A stretch of DNA of 64,000 nucleotides from the NCBI RefSeq assembly GCF_000699445.3, contig NC_067196.1:24879116-24943115 (forward strand), written 5' to 3'. Each line of letters begins with the position of its first letter. Position 1 is the stretch's first letter. The notes under the pieces are model-generated. The model was not told the DNA's origin, searched no databases, and saw only the letters and a program-made list of their open reading frames with translations. Both the position numbers and the translations under genes were made by a program. The stretch comes from Schistosoma haematobium. Taxonomy: Eukaryota > Platyhelminthes > Trematoda > Strigeidida > Schistosomatidae. Of this stretch, positions 59,560 through 64,000 are shown one piece after another.

Positions 59560-62500
59560 GGCTGTCACACAAACGGGGTTAACCTAGTAAATATATACGG
59601 AGTTAAATGGAAGATTTATATTCATGGCATCTTTGTACGATCTAACTGGAGTTATATCACAGCACTATAATATCATATTCTCTATGAAATTTCAAAATAT
59701 TTACACAATTATCTTTCCGCCTTCGGTTGATGCTTCCAGTTTATACTCCCTGGATATTTCATTGGAACTTCAAAAAGTACAGTTCACAATTCATAAAAGG
59801 GCTTTTAACGTTACTGTTTGGAAAAAAAATGAACCATTCAATAACTGAAAAGTTATTTTTTATATATGACAGTATAGTCATAAAAATGAAATCACTATGT
59901 ATGTTTTAAGAGTTATTACGAATCTTTACGCAAACTTGTTGATCAGGCTTAGTAAGACTTTTTTAAATATTAATATAATGAATTATGTACTGATTTAAAA
60001 TGTAAATGAATTGTCTGTTCTTTAACTCAACTAATCTATTAAGCCCTGAACAAATTAGAATCTTATCGATATCTAAGTATAATTACTTTTAATAAATTGT
60101 TGATTTATTTTATTTCACCAAAATAGTTGTGTTTATCATCTTTATTGAATAGTCATATTAAATCTAGTACAATACATTAAAAAGAGAAATAATCAACTTC
60201 AAAATATCCACCTAAGAGATTATCATTAATTGAATTCATTTAATAAAAATTAATGACTTTAAAAGATCTTTTGATAGACAATAAGAATCATAACATTTTT
60301 ATGCTTATCATCTACTGTTTTCATTCAAATTCAATATACTACTTTTATTAAAACAATCATAACTACACGGTAATAATAACTATTAGAATAATAATAATAA
60401 TATGAGACTAATTTATAATTTCAAATTTTGTATCTAAAAGAAGACCAAGAAGAGAAGGAACTTCAACATTTCTTTCATCAAAATTAGATATCATTAAAAT
60501 ATTTGAAATAATATCTTCTAATTCAGAATTTAAAAGTAATTCCTTTTATTAAATGAATTTGTAGTTCTACTGTGGTGTGTGCTACTTATATTGACATATG
60601 TAGTATATGATGTTCCTCGTGAACAGAAGGTTTGGAAGCAGATAGACAAGAGGAGCGAAGAAACAAAATGCAATTTGTATGAAAATGCAAAAACAATGAA
60701 GTCTGAGTCATTTTGAGACAATCAATGGACATTTTGCAAATTAAGCATTTACTTTATGATTGTTTGATTTTATTAACAAGTCCTGTAATTTTGTGTTAAA
60801 TACATTTGATTGTCCCCACTGGTGTTATTGTTCACTACACTATTACAACCATTAATTTAGTGTTTATAGCGAGCTTTCTATCTCTTCAAATCATGAATTA
60901 ATTTAATCTTACTTGGTGTTGTTTACTTGTTATTTAGGACTGCAATTGATCAGTCTCTTGTTGGCTTATATCACATAAATTTTAATTAGGGCTTCGCTAT
61001 CTTAGTATGTGACATGCATTATTTATTTCTGACAATTACAATAACTAACTTCATAAAACAGGTTAGTTTAAGAAAGGAAATAGAAATGTTATAGAAATTG
61101 TACTAACTGGTTGGATGTTTCAGCTCCTTACATTGAATTATTAATCATGAAAAGTCAGGGGTACTAATCAATTAATCACTTTTTTTCTAGTTCTATTAGC
61201 ACAATGTCTTAACAGTTAACCTTTTAACTATTTAGAAATATGTGAATATCAGAAGTAGCAATTTCTATCCATTAGATTACTCTGTGGTTATATCTTTCTT
61301 TGATGCCCAAATTACTTTTTATTCAAAATACTTTACAACTTGACATTAGAAGTAGCTAACACTGTTTTAATTGAGAACAATCTAAAAGCAACTATCGAGT
61401 TCAATAATAAACCTATGAGAATCCTTAGATTGGAAACCAAAGATAGTTGGTAAAAAGCAATCGTGACCGATTTTTATAATAGCTGCACAATTAACACTCT
61501 TTTAAGTGGAAATAAAATGTGAGCAATTATTGAATCATATGGTTTGAATACAGACAATAATCTATGATGTTATAAAGATAACAATTTTTATAGAAATTAT
61601 TATTATCACTATTACTATTAGTGGCTTTGTTCAATATTATATTTTTGGCACAATATAGAATTCTCAGCACAAAGTATTCCAACAAGTTTTCTTATTTCTT
61701 GATCAACCCTTGCGGTAAATATTGAGTGATCGCCAGTTAGATGTTAGCAGTTCAAGAATCGGAATCTGATTAATATATATTTTTTTCAATGCATATTGCC
61801 AGTAACTACGATGTTGTTGATTGGGCTCTTTTGTAACTTGTACAGCGAAATTATCGTAAACTTATCACAAACACACCTGAATAGGTTATGTGATTAATAG
61901 GCATAATGATGTGTTAAAACAAACAAGAAAACAAATAACTTGTTGAAATATCCAGACGGCAGGAACAGGTAGCCCAGATATTCAAGCAGGCCGCCTTAGT
62001 TATTTATACATTTTTTGAGTCGAATTAAAAACAAAATGTCTCACTAAAGAAAAAAAATTCTGGGTTCCTATGGTATTCTAATTGTCGTATGAACTAGGAA
62101 TTCCAGGATTAACGCAATTCAATTAAGAAGACACAGGCACAAACGAATGTATTGTATTTAGAATTCGAAATCAAGCATTCAACCAGTACAAAGGTATCAT
62201 TAGTTCATTCAAACACCACAGTTCCTTTGAATACATGATTTTCGGTATTATTACAAGTGACGCTGTCTTTTATGTCAAGTCACAACTTCATACTCATAGA
62301 TATCAGGTGTGAATATCAGTCTATAGAATCCATGGAATCATAAGATTTACTGATTTCGTTCCATAATTGAACAATTTTTACGCTACTAATAATTTTACTC
62401 CTGTCATCCCATTGATTACATAATTTATTCCATTTAACTAAGCTTGATTTTCCAGGTTATGTAATGCTTATAAATGACTTACTGCAAGTACTATACCGTT

Positions 62501-62935
62501 TAAAAGTATAATATTGAAAACTGAAAAATAAGTCAGGAAACCAAATAATAAGTATGTAATGTAAACATTATTAATAAATGTAAATGGGAACTATAGAGAG
62601 TTGAAAATGCGTATTTTCTTATTTCGATCCAATAGTAGTTCAAAGGTATAAGTCTCATCAAGAGATCTAAAATTGTTAGGTTATGTACAATTGTAAATGT
62701 GAAGTACTGATGAGTTATCGCTATAACATTCAGTTCATTTTCGAAATGATTGCTGAACTGAAAATGAACTATAATCTAATTTAATGGAGCTTATTTTAAA
62801 CGACAAACTTTAACCAATCACATAACAGAGTCCCCAATGAGTTAAAGAACACTAGTAAATCATGTTAACATACAACACAATCATTTAGATTTCACTAGTG
62901 GATTTAAAAGTCAATAAAACTAGTAGATCACTTGA
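59560..62935. other. AT-rich, no recognised gene
   Basis: No supported exon, RNA gene or shared repeat. Small AAT/TTA-rich runs occur near 60,370-60,400 and 61,600-61,620. Confidence 0.35.
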
Positions 62936-62949
62936 CTGACTTGTGAGGA

Positions 62950-63384
62950 GGGCACCAAATATATATGCGCCACACCACATTTGTGTGTGTGTGGGCTGTG
63001 ATACTGCCCGGGTGCTCAGACCGAAGCAGGTGGTTTTCTCAGGAGGCAACACCCCGAGCCTTTGACCTAAAGGTCTGACCCACAAGGCAGTGGAGCATCG
63101 TGAGGAGATGCAGTCCGATGGTAGCCGGTGATTAACGATTAGCTCATACGCCATTTGTTCGTTTAGGATACTGGAGCCCATGTGCACCATTGGTTTGTGA
63201 TCCGGTTAAAGCGCCGAACATTCGCTTTTCGTCCTCTCAATTTCGTAAACAACAGCAATGCCGTGAGAAGGCAGCGATTAGGACTTCCCTGGCAGAGGCT
63301 GTATACGCGTGACCGTGTGAGAGCATTTCGAGAGGGAGGGAGGGCCCACCCTACTCTCGGCCATACTAGGGCATTTGGGGGCCG
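62950..63384 (-). repeat. GC-rich retroposon copy, short subfamily
   Basis: Very similar to the 43.1-kb copy, and complete at its 5' end (CTCTCGGCCATACTAGGGCA, then TTTGGGGG). The A-rich tail is missing. Flanks TGACTTGTGAG (about 62,935) and TGATTTGTGAA (about 63,390) may be a diverged target duplication. The 101-codon minus-strand frame inside is not a gene. Confidence 0.75.
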
Positions 63385-63399
63385 ATTGATTTGTGAAGA

Positions 63400-64000
63400 T
63401 TACTTCAGTTTGATATGAATTTATAAACGTTATAAAAAAAAGCAAAAAATCGGACAAGTATTTCACTCTAGTTTGAGAAGCTTCACCATCATGTCGCCGC
63501 AGATCGAACTCAAGATATTCAATTCTCATGGTTTACATTTCCAACGTTAGTCAATTTACGATACAATGCAATATAAATGACTATTATCATTTTAGAATCC
63601 CAGTTAAAATTGAACTAGAAAACTAACATAAAAATTATAACCATGAAAATGTTGAATATATTTGACGTTATCTAGACTTGAATAGATGACTAGCGAAAAC
63701 CTCAGAACTCAAATTTAATGAATTACTATTTACTTCAACTAAAACACTAAAAACAAGTAAGAGTATTTTGTAAGACTTAAAATTATTGTGCAGTAAATAC
63801 ATAGATGTTTAGAATAATAAATTAACAGTATTCATCTGTGGTACTTCCTGGGTGGTAATTTACAGAACACAATGAATCTAAGAACATTTAAAGTGACTGT
63901 AGGAAGTAATTACCTACAGGTGAATTCCTTGAATAAGTCACTATTCTGTTGCACACAGAGTCTTAGCATGGCTATAGTCAAAACAATTAACTATGATCAA
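63400..64000. other. AT-rich window end, nothing recognised
   Basis: No exon, repeat or RNA gene that I can support. Confidence 0.35.

Noticed and set aside
62885..63418. Open frames of 101 and 78 codons, with similar ones at 43.0-43.6 and 7.1 kb
   Set aside because: All coincide with copies of the GC-rich retroposon and change frame between copies.

Overview
The window looks like nuclear DNA of a blood fluke (genus Schistosoma). It is AT-rich, spliced genes are sparse, their first introns are only 34-53 nt long while later ones reach kilobases, and between genes lie decayed RTE-like LINEs, Ty3/gypsy pieces and short retroposons with relics of the schistosome hammerhead ribozyme. The species cannot be decided from the sequence.

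Three conserved protein genes can be rebuilt exon by exon with intact splice phases. (1) A TMEM242 homologue, plus strand, 1449-3326, three exons, 135 aa: a small two-membrane-span protein of a family linked to mitochondrial ATP synthase assembly. (2) An RSRC2 homologue, minus strand, 13008-5888, seven exons, 407 aa: an Arg/Ser-rich nuclear protein ending in the SMAP-like block. (3) A PNUTS/PPP1R10 homologue, plus strand, 36446-46060, ten visible exons: a PP1 nuclear targeting subunit with TFIIS N-terminal domain, RVxF motif and C-terminal CCCH zinc finger. Its start-codon exon was not found. A possible last exon of another gene lies at 435-536.

The rest is mobile-element debris in several layers. 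6.9-11.7 kb (introns of RSRC2): a 475-bp retroposon with a 10-bp target duplication, an RTE/CR1-like LINE with the RT active site deleted, a 320-bp solo LTR with a 5-bp target duplication, and another retroposon copy. 13.5-16.3 kb and 20.1-25.4 kb: two related mosaics built from gypsy gag/pol pieces and shared non-coding blocks. 16.9-17.5 kb: two inverted copies of a hairpin-bearing repeat, with a third copy at 44.5 kb. 54.08-55.81 kb: a 5'-truncated RTE copy with a 12-bp target duplication. The GC-richer retroposon family has seven copies (6.9, 11.2, 31.9, 40.7, 43.1, 47.8 and 62.9 kb), in two subfamilies.

The stretches 25.4-29.1, 29.5-31.9, 33.3-36.4, 46.2-47.3, 48.3-54.0, 55.8-59.2 and 59.6-62.9 kb show no gene I can support. 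The three genes share no pathway; RSRC2 and PNUTS are both nuclear RNA/transcription factors and TMEM242 is mitochondrial. The most interesting layer is the set of decayed hammerhead-bearing retroposons and the conserved hairpin family.
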